Assembly: GCA_045540015.1 (NCBI GenBank)
Contig: JAZQGP010000047.1
Span: forward strand, 1 to 64,000
Source of the DNA: UMGS1387 sp045540015
GTDB taxonomy: Bacteria > Bacillota > Clostridia > Oscillospirales > CAG-382
DNA length: 64,000 nucleotides
Direction: 5' to 3'
Part shown: in pieces, positions 1-8,788 of the stretch
How the letters are laid out: each line of letters opens with the position of its first letter
Position numbering within the stretch: the stretch's first letter is position 1
Made by a program: the position numbers and the translations under genes
Notes under the pieces: generated by a model
What the model was told of the DNA's origin: nothing
The model's database searches: none
What the model saw: only the letters and a program-made list of their open reading frames with translations

Positions 1-716
1 GCTCTACCTTCACCACCACCGTGCGGGTGATCGCAGGGGTTCATTACGGAACCGCGTACGGTAGGACGGATGCCCATATGGCGCTTCTTACCAGCCTTAC
101 CGATGTTGATGTTTTCATGCTCGAGGTTACCAACCTGACCGATTGTTGCCTTACAGTCGAGGCGGATAATTCTTACTTCACCGGAGGGAAGTCTTACCTG
201 AGCTACACCGTTGTCTTTAGCCATGAGCTGTGCGCAGGTTCCTGCACTTCTTACGAGCTGACCGCCTCTGCCGGGGTAAAGCTCGATATTGTGAATCATC
301 GTACCTACGGGGATATCGTTGATAGGAAGTACGTTACCGGGCTTAATGTCAGCTGTCGAGCTGTTAATAACGGTATCGCCAACCTTGAGTCCAACAGGAG
401 CGATGCTGTAGGTCTTTTCGCCTGTCTCGTACTGAAGAAGTGCGATGTAGGCTGTTCTGTTAGGGTCGTACTCAATTGCAAGTACTGTTGCGGGTACATC
501 TGTTATCTTCTTCTTGAAGTCGATAATTCTGTACTTTACTCTGTTTCCGCCGCCATGATGACGAACGGTGATCTTACCTGTATTGTTACGTCCGGCATGT
601 TTCTTAAGAACCGTTACAAGGCTCTTTTCGGGAGTCTTCTTGGTGATTTCCTCGAAGCTCGGAACTGTCATCTGTCTTCTTGCCGGAGTAGTAGGTTTAA
701 ATGTCTTAACTGCCAT
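1..716 (-). CDS. rplB: 50S ribosomal protein L2 (partial, C-terminus off the left edge)
   Basis: This is the N-terminal ~238 residues of ribosomal protein L2, a 23S rRNA-binding protein of the peptidyl-transferase region. The start MAVKTFKPTTPARRQ, the basic segment KHAGRNNTGKITVRHHGGG and the end HPHGGGGEG just before position 1 are characteristic of L2. ATG is at 714-716 with a GGAG site upstream. It is the last gene of the S10 cluster visible here; the order rpsJ-rplC-rplD-rplW-rplB is the standard one. The 74-bp gap to rplW holds no gene. The family is about 275 residues long, so roughly 35-40 residues lie outside the window. Confidence 0.97.
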   Translation of the reverse strand, partial: MAVKTFKPTTPARRQMTVPSFEEITKKTPEKSLVTVLKKHAGRNNTGKITVRHHGGGNRVKYRIIDFKKKITDVPATVLAIEYDPNRTAYIALLQYETGEKTYSIAPVGLKVGDTVINSSTADIKPGNVLPINDIPVGTMIHNIELYPGRGGQLVRSAGTCAQLMAKDNGVAQVRLPSGEVRIIRLDCKATIGQVGNLEHENINIGKAGKKRHMGIRPTVRGSVMNPCDHPHGGGEGR

Positions 717-790
717 TTTTTACTCCATTTCTCGGCGATACTGTGGGTTTGGCCACCCTTTGCCGCCGTGTTTGAAAACTATCGATGTAA

Positions 791-1084
791 TTACATCATG
801 CTGTCAAAGAACTCGATTGTCTTTGAGTTTTCCTTGAGAGTAACAATAGCCTTTTTCCACTCGCTTGTCTTACCGAAGTGGTAGCCAACTCTCTTATTCT
901 TGCTCTTCATGCTGATGGTGTTAACCTTATCAACTTCTACCTTGAAGATTTCTTCAACTGCCTTCTTGATTTCAATCTTGTTAGCGTCGGAAGCTACTTC
1001 AAAAGTGTACTTCTTGTCAGCAAGTCTTGACATACTGTCTTCTGTGATAATCGGACGGATGATTACGTCATGTGCGTTTTTCAT
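791..1084 (-). CDS. rplW: 50S ribosomal protein L23
   Basis: L23 (97 aa) binds domain III of 23S rRNA at the exit tunnel and is the docking site for trigger factor and SRP. The opening MKNAHDVIIRPIITEDS and the KYTFEV segment are typical of the family, and the length is normal. Its start shares one base with the stop of rplD (position 1084), so translation is probably coupled. Confidence 0.96.
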   Translation of the reverse strand: MKNAHDVIIRPIITEDSMSRLADKKYTFEVASDANKIEIKKAVEEIFKVEVDKVNTISMKSKNKRVGYHFGKTSEWKKAIVTLKENSKTIEFFDSMM

Positions 1085-1707
1085 TATGCGTATACCTCCT
1101 CGATTACTTTAACAGCGTCCTTGGCAACGATGAACATATCGTACTTGAGAATATCATATACGTTGAGTGTGCCGGGAGTTGCTGTCTTAACGCCCTGGAT
1201 GTTGGACGCGCTCTGTACTACGAACTTGTCAACCTCAGGAAGAACGATGAGTGCCTTCTTGTCAGCTCCGAGAGCCTTAAGCATGGATACGATCTTCTTG
1301 GTCTTATATTCGCCGGTTGCGATAGAATCAACAACTACGAGTTCGTTGTCAGCAACCTTAGCGCTGAGTGCGGACTGCATTGCAATTCTCTTAACCTTCT
1401 TGTTAATGCTGATTTTCCAAGTTCTGGGCTTCGGGCCAAGTGCGATACCACCGTGTGTCCACTGAGGAGAACGGATGGAACCCTGTCTTGCTCTACCTGT
1501 GCCCTTCTGTCTCCAGGGCTTGATGCCGCCGCCGGAAACCTCGGAACGGGTTTTGGTACTCTGGGTACCCTGTCTCTGATTCAAGAGATAGGCTCTGACA
1601 ACGCTGTGGAGGACAGGTTCATTGATCTCACAGCCGAAAACGCCTGCATTGAGCTCCATTTCGCCCTGCTTGTTGCCTGCCATATCAAATACTGCTACGT
1701 TTGGCAT
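1084..1707 (-). CDS. rplD: 50S ribosomal protein L4
   Basis: L4 (207 aa) is an early-assembly protein lining the exit tunnel. In E. coli it also represses its own S10 operon by leader attenuation and translational control. The segment TKTRSEVSGGGIKPWRQKGT, a flexible tunnel loop conserved in L4, is visible near residues 52-71, followed by GRARQGSIRSPQWTHGG. It starts 19 bp after rplC and ends in a one-base overlap with rplW. Autoregulation here is inference only; a leader with a terminator-like hairpin precedes rpsJ. Confidence 0.96.
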   Translation of the reverse strand: MPNVAVFDMAGNKQGEMELNAGVFGCEINEPVLHSVVRAYLLNQRQGTQSTKTRSEVSGGGIKPWRQKGTGRARQGSIRSPQWTHGGIALGPKPRTWKISINKKVKRIAMQSALSAKVADNELVVVDSIATGEYKTKKIVSMLKALGADKKALIVLPEVDKFVVQSASNIQGVKTATPGTLNVYDILKYDMFIVAKDAVKVIEEVYA

Positions 1708-1726
1708 AATCTAAATCCTCCTTCGC

Positions 1727-2350
1727 TTACTTTACGGTTGAGCGAATGAACACGATGCCGCCTCTGGGTCCGGGAACCGCACCCTTAACTGCGATGATGT
1801 TCTTCTCAACGTCGATTTTTACTACGTCCAGGTTGAGCATTGTTACCTGCTCATGTCCGTACTGACCGGGCATCTTCTTGTTCTTGAAGATTCTCGCAGG
1901 GTCGATAACACCCATAGAGCCGGGCTGACGGTGTACAGGGCCTGTACCGTGGGTCATTCTGAGTCTGTGGAGTCCCCAGCGCTTGATAACGCCGCTGTAT
2001 CCGCGACCCTTTGTAAGACCGGTTACGTCTACGCATTCGCCCTGTTCAAAGATGTCTGCCTTAACTTCGTCACCTACGTTAAGAGCGGAGATATCGTCAA
2101 GTCTGAATTCCTTGAGATGTCTCTTAAGGACGCCTGCTTTTGCCTGGTGTCCTTTAGCGGGCTTTGTGAGCTTTCTTTCTTCGATGTTCTCAAAGCCGAG
2201 CTGAACTGCATCGTATCCGTCGTTCTCAACGGTCTTCTTCTGAAGTACGGTGCAGGGACCTGCTTCGATGACGGTAACAGGAATTACATTTCCCACTTCG
2301 TCAAAGATCTGAGTCATGCCGATTTTCTTTCCGATTATACCTTTTTTCAT
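1727..2350 (-). CDS. rplC: 50S ribosomal protein L3
   Basis: L3 (207 aa) nucleates early 50S assembly. The start MKKGIIGKKIGMTQIFDE and the conserved loop MTHGTGPVHRQPGSMG near residue 140 identify it. The ribosome site AAGGAGG precedes the ATG. The 216-bp gap to the upstream rpsJ is long for this operon. It contains a GTCTG/CAGAC-type inverted repeat around 2450-2480 (minus strand) but no open frame that I accept as a gene. Confidence 0.96.
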   Translation of the reverse strand: MKKGIIGKKIGMTQIFDEVGNVIPVTVIEAGPCTVLQKKTVENDGYDAVQLGFENIEERKLTKPAKGHQAKAGVLKRHLKEFRLDDISALNVGDEVKADIFEQGECVDVTGLTKGRGYSGVIKRWGLHRLRMTHGTGPVHRQPGSMGVIDPARIFKNKKMPGQYGHEQVTMLNLDVVKIDVEKNIIAVKGAVPGPRGGIVFIRSTVK

Positions 2351-2566
2351 GTTTGTTCCTCCTTAGTTATTGGTTGGCCGTTTTGAACTATCAAACAAAG
2401 CAGCTTTTCACCACCCCGCCGACACGGTCAACATGACTGGATTTTGTTTTTGTCTGCCAAGCGGTATAAACAAGACAGACTATAATATATTTTCTTCTTC
2501 GGGCTACGTGGAAGCCTTCACAAGAAAATGTATCGCGAATTTGCGATTTGCGTTTTCCTCAATCAA

Positions 2567-2881
2567 TTAATAAGTGATGATTTCGGATTCAACGCCTGCC
2601 GGAAGTTCGAGATCTACAAGAGCTTCGATTGCCTTCTGAGAGGGCTTGAGAATATCGATGAGTCTCTTGTGAGTTCTGAATTCGAACTGCTCACGGCTGT
2701 CCTTGTACTTATGAACCGCACGAAGGATGGTTACGATTTCCTTATCTGTGGGAAGCGGAATAGGTCCGGAAACCTTTGCGCCGTTTCTCTTTGCAGCTTC
2801 AACAATCTTTTCAGCAGCCTGATCGATAAGAGTGTGGTCGTAAGCCTTGAGTCTGATTCTGATTTTCTCCTTAGATGCCAT
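2567..2881 (-). CDS. rpsJ: 30S ribosomal protein S10
   Basis: S10 (104 aa) sits in the 30S head and doubles as the transcription factor NusE. The start MASKEKIRIRLKAYDHTLID, the segment GPIPLPTDKE and the end ESEIITY are diagnostic. I place the start at 2881 because an AAAGGAGG site lies 7 bases upstream; the in-frame ATG 33 bases further up has no such site and would add a non-homologous N-terminus. First gene of the operon, preceded by a ~460-nt leader. Confidence 0.96.
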   Translation of the reverse strand: MASKEKIRIRLKAYDHTLIDQAAEKIVEAAKRNGAKVSGPIPLPTDKEIVTILRAVHKYKDSREQFEFRTHKRLIDILKPSQKAIEALVDLELPAGVESEIITY

Positions 2882-3343
2882 TTTTTTGCCTCCTTTAAAA
2901 TTTTTGTCTCCCATTTTTGTGCTGTTATTATATAAATGGAAGAAGTTTTAAAATGCGGCACACCAAATTTTCAAACACGCATCCGGGTGTTTCACACATT
3001 CCCCGAATTAAAAACCCGATTACCTTCGCCATGGGAAAGCATTCGGGCAGCGATAGCTTTATCTTTAACCTTGCAGAACAGCGCAAAGCTGTCCTTTCGG
3101 CACACACAAGGCGTTCCGGCAAAAGCATGCCGGCCGTTCCCCGACCGTGTTGATAAAACCTTGGCGTCTTTTCGCAGAACGAGAGCCTGTCACAGCGCCG
3201 CACTGTTTCCGCTTGAAGAAACAAACGCTATTAAAGGTACCGTCTGGACGCGGTTTAAATTTGCTGTCGCCCGTTTATCGGACATACTCCACGGAAATTA
3301 CCGGTAAAATTACCGCAACCTCCCGCTTCATCGCACATCAAGC
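2882..3343 (-). promoter_or_regulatory. Long structured 5' leader of the S10 operon
   Basis: From the predicted transcription start near 3343 to rpsJ there are about 460 nt with no convincing gene on either strand. The leader folds locally: a CGGTAA/TTACCG hairpin near 3301-3314, a CCGGCA/TGCCGG hairpin near 3123-3140, and a terminator-like hairpin at 3010-3047. Its GC content is higher than that of the flanking AT-rich promoter DNA. It is likely a regulatory leader, perhaps for L4-type feedback; the mechanism is inference. Confidence 0.6.
3010..3047 (-). terminator. Terminator-like attenuator hairpin inside the S10 leader
   Basis: On the minus strand CCCGA (3043-3047) pairs with TCGGG (3015-3019). 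An inner CTTTC/GAAGG helix extends the stem across a 3x3 internal loop, and five T residues follow. It lies about 130 nt upstream of rpsJ, so it could attenuate the operon or end a separate small RNA. Confidence 0.5.
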
Positions 3344-3349
3344 TCGTGT

Positions 3350-3378
3350 AGTTTAACACAATTATTCTCGTTTTGCAA
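3350..3378 (-). promoter_or_regulatory. Sigma-A promoter of the S10 operon
   Basis: On the minus strand a -35 TTGCAA (3373-3378) and a -10 TAAACT (3350-3355) are separated by 17 bp. The predicted start is near 3343. Confidence 0.6.
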
Positions 3379-3494
3379 TAGTTTTTTCGATTTTTAATTG
3401 TAAATATTCAATGAACAAAGACGTTTTATCCAATATACACACCATGCCTGTCTCGCGTTTGGCATATTTGCACAAAAAAGTGTATTTTTTCGAC

Positions 3495-3541
3495 AAAAAG
3501 CCGACAGTGCACTATATAACATATAGAAGAAAACTGTCGGC
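3495..3541 (-). terminator. Intrinsic terminator of the HAD phosphatase gene
   Basis: An 8-bp perfect stem GCCGACAG/CTGTCGGC (3500-3507 with 3534-3541), with an AT-rich 26-nt loop, is followed on the minus strand by TTTTT. It lies 9 bp after the stop codon of the HAD gene. Confidence 0.75.
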
Positions 3542-3549
3542 ATATGTAT

Positions 3550-4119
3550 TTATTCAGGCTTCCATTCTAAAAGTTCACCCTTTGCGTTAACAAGAAAGCT
3601 TCGCTTTGCAAGTTTGGCAAGCGGCATGTCCGAGAGCGAATCGGAACAGAATGTGTCAATCTGTGCATCGGGATACTTTTCGCGAAAACGCACAACCTTT
3701 TCTTCGCCGTGACAGTTAACACCCGAATACTTTCCCGTTTTGGAATCAACGCGGGAAGCCATAAGGCACCGGGCCCCGAGAGTGTTCTCACAGAAATCGC
3801 GAAGCAGAAATTCGGGTGATGCGGAAATGATAACATCGTCACTTTTCTTGTCGCGCCTGTACCAGTCAAAGATGTTGTTTCCGTATTTGTCCCAGTATTC
3901 CTTTACAGTCTTTTCTATGTCAGGGATACACGTAAGAAAGCGGTACATCGCTTCTTTAAACTCAGTTTTTGGCTTTTTACCGAGTGCAAACATTATAAAC
4001 GCACCTATCGTCGCAGGAGCGTGTACAAGCATTTTCGGGTATTTTTTAAGGCAATAGAAGTAAAACTTTGCCGTGCTGTCGCCCTTGAATATCGTCTTGT
4101 CAAAATCGTATACGTTCAA
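3550..4119 (-). CDS. HAD-superfamily phosphatase, subfamily IB-like
   Basis: A 189-aa cytosolic HAD hydrolase. Motif I is DFDKT at residues 4-8 (nucleophile Asp4, acid Asp6). Motif II is the Ser of VIISASPEFL near residue 98, and motif III/IV is CSDSLSDMPL near residue 158. The helical cap between motifs I and II fits subfamily IB (SerB-like, PSPase-like). The substrate cannot be read from the sequence; phosphoserine-like or phospholipid-head-group phosphatases belong to this group. It stands alone between the S10 promoter and tex, with its own terminator. Confidence 0.8.
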   Translation of the reverse strand: MNVYDFDKTIFKGDSTAKFYFYCLKKYPKMLVHAPATIGAFIMFALGKKPKTEFKEAMYRFLTCIPDIEKTVKEYWDKYGNNIFDWYRRDKKSDDVIISASPEFLLRDFCENTLGARCLMASRVDSKTGKYSGVNCHGEEKVVRFREKYPDAQIDTFCSDSLSDMPLAKLAKRSFLVNAKGELLEWKPE

Positions 4120-4218
4120 ACTTTCACCTCCAACGGCTATTTTACCATATCAAAAGTTTTTGCGGAGCTTTTTCCAAAAAGCGACCGACGTTCAAGGGCA
4201 AGCAGCCCTTGAAAAACA

Positions 4219-6369
4219 TCAAAACTTCATCGTAAGCGAAATGCGTTTTCTCTGTGCATCCGCTTCAAGCACTTTCACCTTTACAACCTGTCCGACAGAC
4301 AAAACTTCAGACGGGTGCTTTATAAACTTATCGCAAATCTGCGAAATATGCACAAGTCCGTCCTGGTGAACGCCAATGTCGACAAACGCACCAAAATCGA
4401 TAACGTTTCTGACCGTTCCCATAAGCTCCATGCCGGGAGTAAGGTCGGAAATTTCCATTGCTGCACTTCTCATAAGAGGAGCAGGAAGGTCATCTCTTAT
4501 ATCTCGGCCCGGTTTTGACAGTTCTTTTGCAACGTCGGTGATTGTCGGTACACCGACTCCGCATTCTTCAGCTGCTTTAGCTTTGCCGTATTCTTCAAGT
4601 CTTTCGGGAATCTTTGAAAGCTCATCGCCGTCTTTTATCATACTCTTGTTATAGCCCAGCACTTCAAACAGCTTTTCCGCCGCCTTATAGCTTTCGGGGT
4701 GAACTCCCGTGTTATCAAGCATATTCTTGCTTTCAGGTACACGAAGGAAGCCTGCACACTGCTCGTATGCCTTAGGTCCGAGCTTTGATACTTTAAGAAG
4801 CTGCTTTCTGTCGGTGAATACACCGTTTTCGTCGCGGTATGCAACTATGTTCTTCGCAGTTGTTCCGTTAAGTCCCGAAACATACGACAAAAGCGAAACG
4901 GATGCCGTATTTACGTCAACACCTACGCTGTTAACGCAGTCCTCAACTACGCCCGTAAGTGTTTCGCTGAGTTTGTTCTGCGGCATGTCATGCTGATACT
5001 GACCGACGCCTATGGATTTCGGGTCAATCTTTACAAGCTCACTCAGCGGGTCCTGAAGTCTTCTTGCAATAGAAACTGCAGAACGAAGAGACACATCGTA
5101 ATCGGGAAATTCTTTTGCACCAAGCTCGGATGCCGAGTACACAGAAGCGCCCGCCTCGTTTACCACCATGTAGCTTACCTTTTCGCTTATTTCACCTATA
5201 GTTTCCGCAATAAAATTCTCCGATTCACGGGATGCTGTTCCGTTACCTATTGAAATATTTTCTACCTTGTATTTAGATATAAGTGCCTTTACTATCTTCT
5301 TCGCCTCATCAATCTTGTTGTGAGGAGGAGTCGGATAAATCACACTCGTTGCAAGCACTTTACCAGTGCCGTCAATAACCGCAAGCTTACAGCCTGTTCT
5401 GTACGCAGGGTCAACTCCCAGCGTAATCTTTCCCTTTACGGGACTTTGCATGAGAAGCGGCTTTAAGTTTGACGCAAAGTTTGCAATAGCTCCGTCACTT
5501 GCCGTTTCCGTAAGCATCGAACGAATTTCCCTCTCAAGAGACGGGAACAGCAATCTGTCATACGCGTCCTCAGCGACATTTGCAAGAAAACCGAACGCAC
5601 TGCTCTTACCCGTTATAAGGCGTGAACAGATAATGCTTATCGCATTATCTCTGTCATAGTCAACGCTTACCTTTAAGAATTCTTCTTTTTCGCCTCTGTT
5701 AAGTGCAAGTGTCTGATGAGGCGCAACCTTTCTGACAGCAGATGAAAACTCGTAGTAATTTCTGTAAACCGAGTCCTCATCCTTTGATGCCTTTGACGAA
5801 ACAAAACCGTTTGACCATATTGCGCTTTTAAGCAATTTTCTTGTTTCAGCATCATCCGAAACGCGTTCGGCTATAATATCGGACGCACCTGCAAGCGCAT
5901 CCTCTGCTGTGTTTACTTCCTTTTCGGGATCAATATAATCCTGTGCGAGAACGGAAAGTGCCGGCAAATCCTCGGTTTGCGTGAGAATCAAATCCGCAAG
6001 AGGCTCAAGTCCCTTTTCCTTTGCAACGGTTGCACGAGTGCGGCGCTTCTGCTTGTAGGGACGGTATAAATCTTCAACCTCGGAAAGCGTCTGTGCGTTG
6101 TCAATAGCCTGTGCAAGCTCTTCGGTCAGTTTTCCCTGAGCCTCGATTGCATTCTTCACTTCTGTTCTTCTTTCCTCAAGATTTCTAAGATATTTTAAAC
6201 GCTCCTCAAGCTTACGCAAGGTTGTGTCGTCCATCGTTCCGTGCATTTCCTTGCGGTAACGTGCAATAAACGGAATTGTGTTTCCGTCGTCAATAAGCTT
6301 TATAACATTTTCAACATACTGTTCGCGTACTCCAAGCTCTTCGGCAAGTATTTTTACTATATCAATCAT
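4219..6369 (-). CDS. tex: Tex-family S1 RNA-binding protein
   Basis: A 716-aa protein of the Tex/YhgF family, which binds nucleic acid and affects transcription and stress or virulence traits. The N-terminus MIDIVKILAEELGVREQYVE, the segment TIPFIARYRKEMHGTMDD, a YqgF-like fold at residues ~320-450 (LGVDPAYRTGCKLAVID), a helix-hairpin-helix region near 480-560 (VGVDVNTASVSLLSYVSGLN) and a C-terminal S1 domain (residues ~645-714, MELMGTVRNVIDFGAFVDIG) appear in the family order. Full length. It starts 70 bp downstream of rpiB, on the same strand. Confidence 0.95.
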   Translation of the reverse strand: MIDIVKILAEELGVREQYVENVIKLIDDGNTIPFIARYRKEMHGTMDDTTLRKLEERLKYLRNLEERRTEVKNAIEAQGKLTEELAQAIDNAQTLSEVEDLYRPYKQKRRTRATVAKEKGLEPLADLILTQTEDLPALSVLAQDYIDPEKEVNTAEDALAGASDIIAERVSDDAETRKLLKSAIWSNGFVSSKASKDEDSVYRNYYEFSSAVRKVAPHQTLALNRGEKEEFLKVSVDYDRDNAISIICSRLITGKSSAFGFLANVAEDAYDRLLFPSLEREIRSMLTETASDGAIANFASNLKPLLMQSPVKGKITLGVDPAYRTGCKLAVIDGTGKVLATSVIYPTPPHNKIDEAKKIVKALISKYKVENISIGNGTASRESENFIAETIGEISEKVSYMVVNEAGASVYSASELGAKEFPDYDVSLRSAVSIARRLQDPLSELVKIDPKSIGVGQYQHDMPQNKLSETLTGVVEDCVNSVGVDVNTASVSLLSYVSGLNGTTAKNIVAYRDENGVFTDRKQLLKVSKLGPKAYEQCAGFLRVPESKNMLDNTGVHPESYKAAEKLFEVLGYNKSMIKDGDELSKIPERLEEYGKAKAAEECGVGVPTITDVAKELSKPGRDIRDDLPAPLMRSAAMEISDLTPGMELMGTVRNVIDFGAFVDIGVHQDGLVHISQICDKFIKHPSEVLSVGQVVKVKVLEADAQRKRISLTMKF

Positions 6370-6438
6370 ATTTATTATCTCCCGTTAGCAAAACAACGGC
6401 TAAATGCCGTTGATAATGCTTTATGTTATGTTCTTGTT

Positions 6439-6885
6439 TTAGTTGCTCGATTCCAAAGCCGTTATCATATCAACTCTTCTTTGATGTCTTTCACCCTCAA
6501 ACTCAGCTTCAAGGAAACCGTCAACAATCATCTTCGCAGTTTCAATTCCGATAACTCTTGCACCAAAGCAAATTACATTTGCATCATTGTGCTGTCTTGT
6601 AAGAATTGCACTGTAAACCTCGCTTACAGCCGCAGCTCTTATTCCCTTTATCTTGTTAGCCGCAAGCGACATGCCAATTCCCGTTCCGCAAATGAGAATA
6701 CCAAGCGAGCCTTTGTCGGAAACTACAGCTCTGCCGACCTTTTCGGCATATGTAGGATAGTCAACACGCTCGGGCGTGTAGGGGCCTAAATCCTCAACCT
6801 CATATCCCTTGGAGTTGAGATACCCTGCAATGTCGTTTTTCATGTGAAGCGCCGCATGGTCGCAGGCGATATATACCTTTTTCAT
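6439..6885 (-). CDS. rpiB: Ribose-5-phosphate isomerase B (RpiB/LacAB family)
   Basis: A 148-aa RpiB-type isomerase interconverting ribose 5-phosphate and ribulose 5-phosphate in the pentose phosphate pathway. The start MKKVYIACDHAALHMK (Asp9, His10), the LICGTGIGMS motif with the catalytic Cys near 65 and TRQHNDANV with the His near 99 match the family. The length is typical. Allose-6-phosphate or galactose-6-phosphate isomerases share the fold, but nothing nearby suggests those pathways. It follows nifU by 32 bp on the same strand. Confidence 0.92.
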   Translation of the reverse strand: MKKVYIACDHAALHMKNDIAGYLNSKGYEVEDLGPYTPERVDYPTYAEKVGRAVVSDKGSLGILICGTGIGMSLAANKIKGIRAAAVSEVYSAILTRQHNDANVICFGARVIGIETAKMIVDGFLEAEFEGERHQRRVDMITALESSN

Positions 6886-6917
6886 GTCGTCTATCCTTTC
6901 AGCAAATTTCGTTGTTA

Positions 6918-7355
6918 TTATTCGTGGTCATGCATGTGGCACGACTCACAGCAACCGGTACAAATCTTTTCAAGCTCTGTAGTATCTCTGCCGATTTTCT
7001 TGTAGTAGTCGAGTATTGCCGCCTTTACAGCTTCCTCTGCAAGCACCGAGCAGTGCACCTTTGCAGGCGGAAGTCCATCGAGAGCTTCAACAACAGCTTT
7101 GTTTGAAAGCTCAAGTGCCTCATCAATGGTCTTTCCCTTTATAAGCTCGGTTGCCATAGATGAAGTAGCAATAGCCGACGCACAGCCGAAGGTCTGGAAC
7201 TTGATGTCAACAATAACATCGTTTTCAATCTTCATATATATTTTCATTATATCTCCGCACTTTGCGTTGCCTACTTCTCCAACTGCATCAGCATTCGGTA
7301 TTTCACCGACGTTTCTCGGGTTTGTAAAATGATCCATTACCTTTTCGGAATACAT
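6918..7355 (-). CDS. nifU: Fe-S cluster assembly scaffold NifU/IscU
   Basis: A 145-aa U-type scaffold on which the cysteine desulfurase builds [2Fe-2S]/[4Fe-4S] clusters. It carries MDHFTNPRNVGEI and the three ligand cysteines: NAKCGD (~Cys34), FGCASAIA (~Cys61) and KVHCSVLA (~Cys107). After the usual ~128-residue fold there is a short C-terminal tail, CTGCCESCHMHDHE, rich in Cys and His, which probably binds metal; such tails occur in some anaerobes. It lies 20 bp downstream of nifS and surely forms its functional pair. Confidence 0.93.
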   Translation of the reverse strand: MYSEKVMDHFTNPRNVGEIPNADAVGEVGNAKCGDIMKIYMKIENDVIVDIKFQTFGCASAIATSSMATELIKGKTIDEALELSNKAVVEALDGLPPAKVHCSVLAEEAVKAAILDYYKKIGRDTTELEKICTGCCESCHMHDHE

Positions 7356-7375
7356 ATATCAAAATCCTCCGTTAA

Positions 7376-8569
7376 TTACTGTCTGCCGAGAGGAGAAATC
7401 TCTCTCAGTCTTGTTACCACTTTTGTAATCTGCTCTACCATATAATCAACATCTTCCTGCGTTGTCTCGTGAGACATTGAAATTCTCAAAGAGCCGTGTG
7501 CAATCTCGTGAGGCATTCCCATAGCTAAAAGCACGTGAGAAGGCTCAAGCGACTTTGACGAGCAGGCAGATCCTGTGGAAGCACAAATGCCTGCCATGTC
7601 AAGCATAAGCAGAAGTGACTCGCCCTCAATATATTCAAATGTAAAGCTTGCAGTTCCCGGAAGTCTCTTTGTGGGGTGTCCCGTAAGACGCGAGTTCGGA
7701 ATTTCAAGCACTCGTCTAATAAGGTCATCGCGAAGCATTGCAAGACGCGCATTGTCATCCTGCATTTCTTCGTTTGCAATTTCAAGTGCCTTTGCCATAC
7801 CTATAATATTAGGCATACTTTCTGTTCCGCTTCTCTTGTTCTTTTCCTGTCCGCCGCCGTCCATAAAGGTCTTTAAAACAACACCGCTCTTAATGTAAAG
7901 TCCGCCAACACCTTTGGGTGCACGGAACTTGTGCCCTGAGAATGAAAGCACGTCAACATCAAGCTTTTTAACGTCAACCGGAATGTGCCCTACAGCTTGA
8001 ACGGCATCCGTGAAGATAACAATCTTCTTTCCTGTTTCTCTTACCTTTTTTGCAATTTCCGCAATAGGTTCAACTGTACCAACCTCGTTGTTTGCCATCA
8101 TAACACATACAAGGCAGGTATTGTCCTTTATCGCGCAAACAACATCATCAGGGTTTACCATTGCCTTGTCGTCTACGTCAAGATATGTGACTTCGGCAAC
8201 GCCCAGCTTTTCAAGCGCTTTACATGTATGCAGCACTGCATGATGCTCAATCTTCGTTGTTATAATGTGCGCCTTTTCAGCCTTTGTTCTGTCAAGATAT
8301 GCACTGACTGCACCTTTTATAGCCCAGTTATCGGACTCTGTACCGCAGCCGGTAAAATACAGTTCTTTTGCATCGCAATTAAGAATATTTGCAATTCTTT
8401 CACGTGCAGAATCTATATGCTTTTTTGCTTCTCTTCCTTTTTGATGAAGGCTTGACGGATTTCCGTACACCTCTCCAAGAAAAGGAATCATCTCTGCAAG
8501 AACACTCGGATGTACACTTGTTGTTGCGGCATTGTCCGCGTATATGATTCTTTTTTCTTCGTGTGACAT
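7376..8569 (-). CDS. nifS: Cysteine desulfurase NifS
   Basis: A 397-aa PLP enzyme that removes sulfur from cysteine as a protein persulfide for Fe-S assembly. It has YADNAATTSVHP at the N-terminus, the PLP lysine in SFSGHKFRAPKGVGGLYI near residue 205, and the active cysteine in STGSACSSKSLEPSHVL near residue 328, a short class I active-site loop. Full length. First gene of a nifS-nifU-rpiB run; no IscR-type regulator is next to it. Confidence 0.95.
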   Translation of the reverse strand: MSHEEKRIIYADNAATTSVHPSVLAEMIPFLGEVYGNPSSLHQKGREAKKHIDSARERIANILNCDAKELYFTGCGTESDNWAIKGAVSAYLDRTKAEKAHIITTKIEHHAVLHTCKALEKLGVAEVTYLDVDDKAMVNPDDVVCAIKDNTCLVCVMMANNEVGTVEPIAEIAKKVRETGKKIVIFTDAVQAVGHIPVDVKKLDVDVLSFSGHKFRAPKGVGGLYIKSGVVLKTFMDGGGQEKNKRSGTESMPNIIGMAKALEIANEEMQDDNARLAMLRDDLIRRVLEIPNSRLTGHPTKRLPGTASFTFEYIEGESLLLMLDMAGICASTGSACSSKSLEPSHVLLAMGMPHEIAHGSLRISMSHETTQEDVDYMVEQITKVVTRLREISPLGRQ

Positions 8570-8720
8570 TTTATTATCTCCTGTCTGAACATCTTTTGGT
8601 GTCCAGTGTTAAATAATGTATACAAATATTTATATAAAGGTGTGCTTTTTCGCTCGCGGCTCTACTTGCCGTGATAAAGCAAAAATGCATCATCCGGAAA
8701 TATCATTAAATAGTATAACC

Positions 8721-8770
8721 AAAGCAAAACGGGAATACACGCCGGAGCATAAATCCGGCAAAGCATTCCC
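8721..8770 (-). terminator. Intrinsic terminator of acpP
   Basis: On the minus strand a two-part hairpin GGGAAT...ATTCCC with an inner GCCGG/CCGGC helix spans 8731-8770, followed by a T-rich run (GTTTTGCTTT). It lies just after the ACP stop codon. Confidence 0.75.
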
Positions 8771-8788
8771 GAACAAGTCAAAAACCTT

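Noticed and set aside
1072..1749. 225-codon plus-strand frame across rplD
   Set aside because: A mirror frame of ribosomal protein genes, with no homology-like features.
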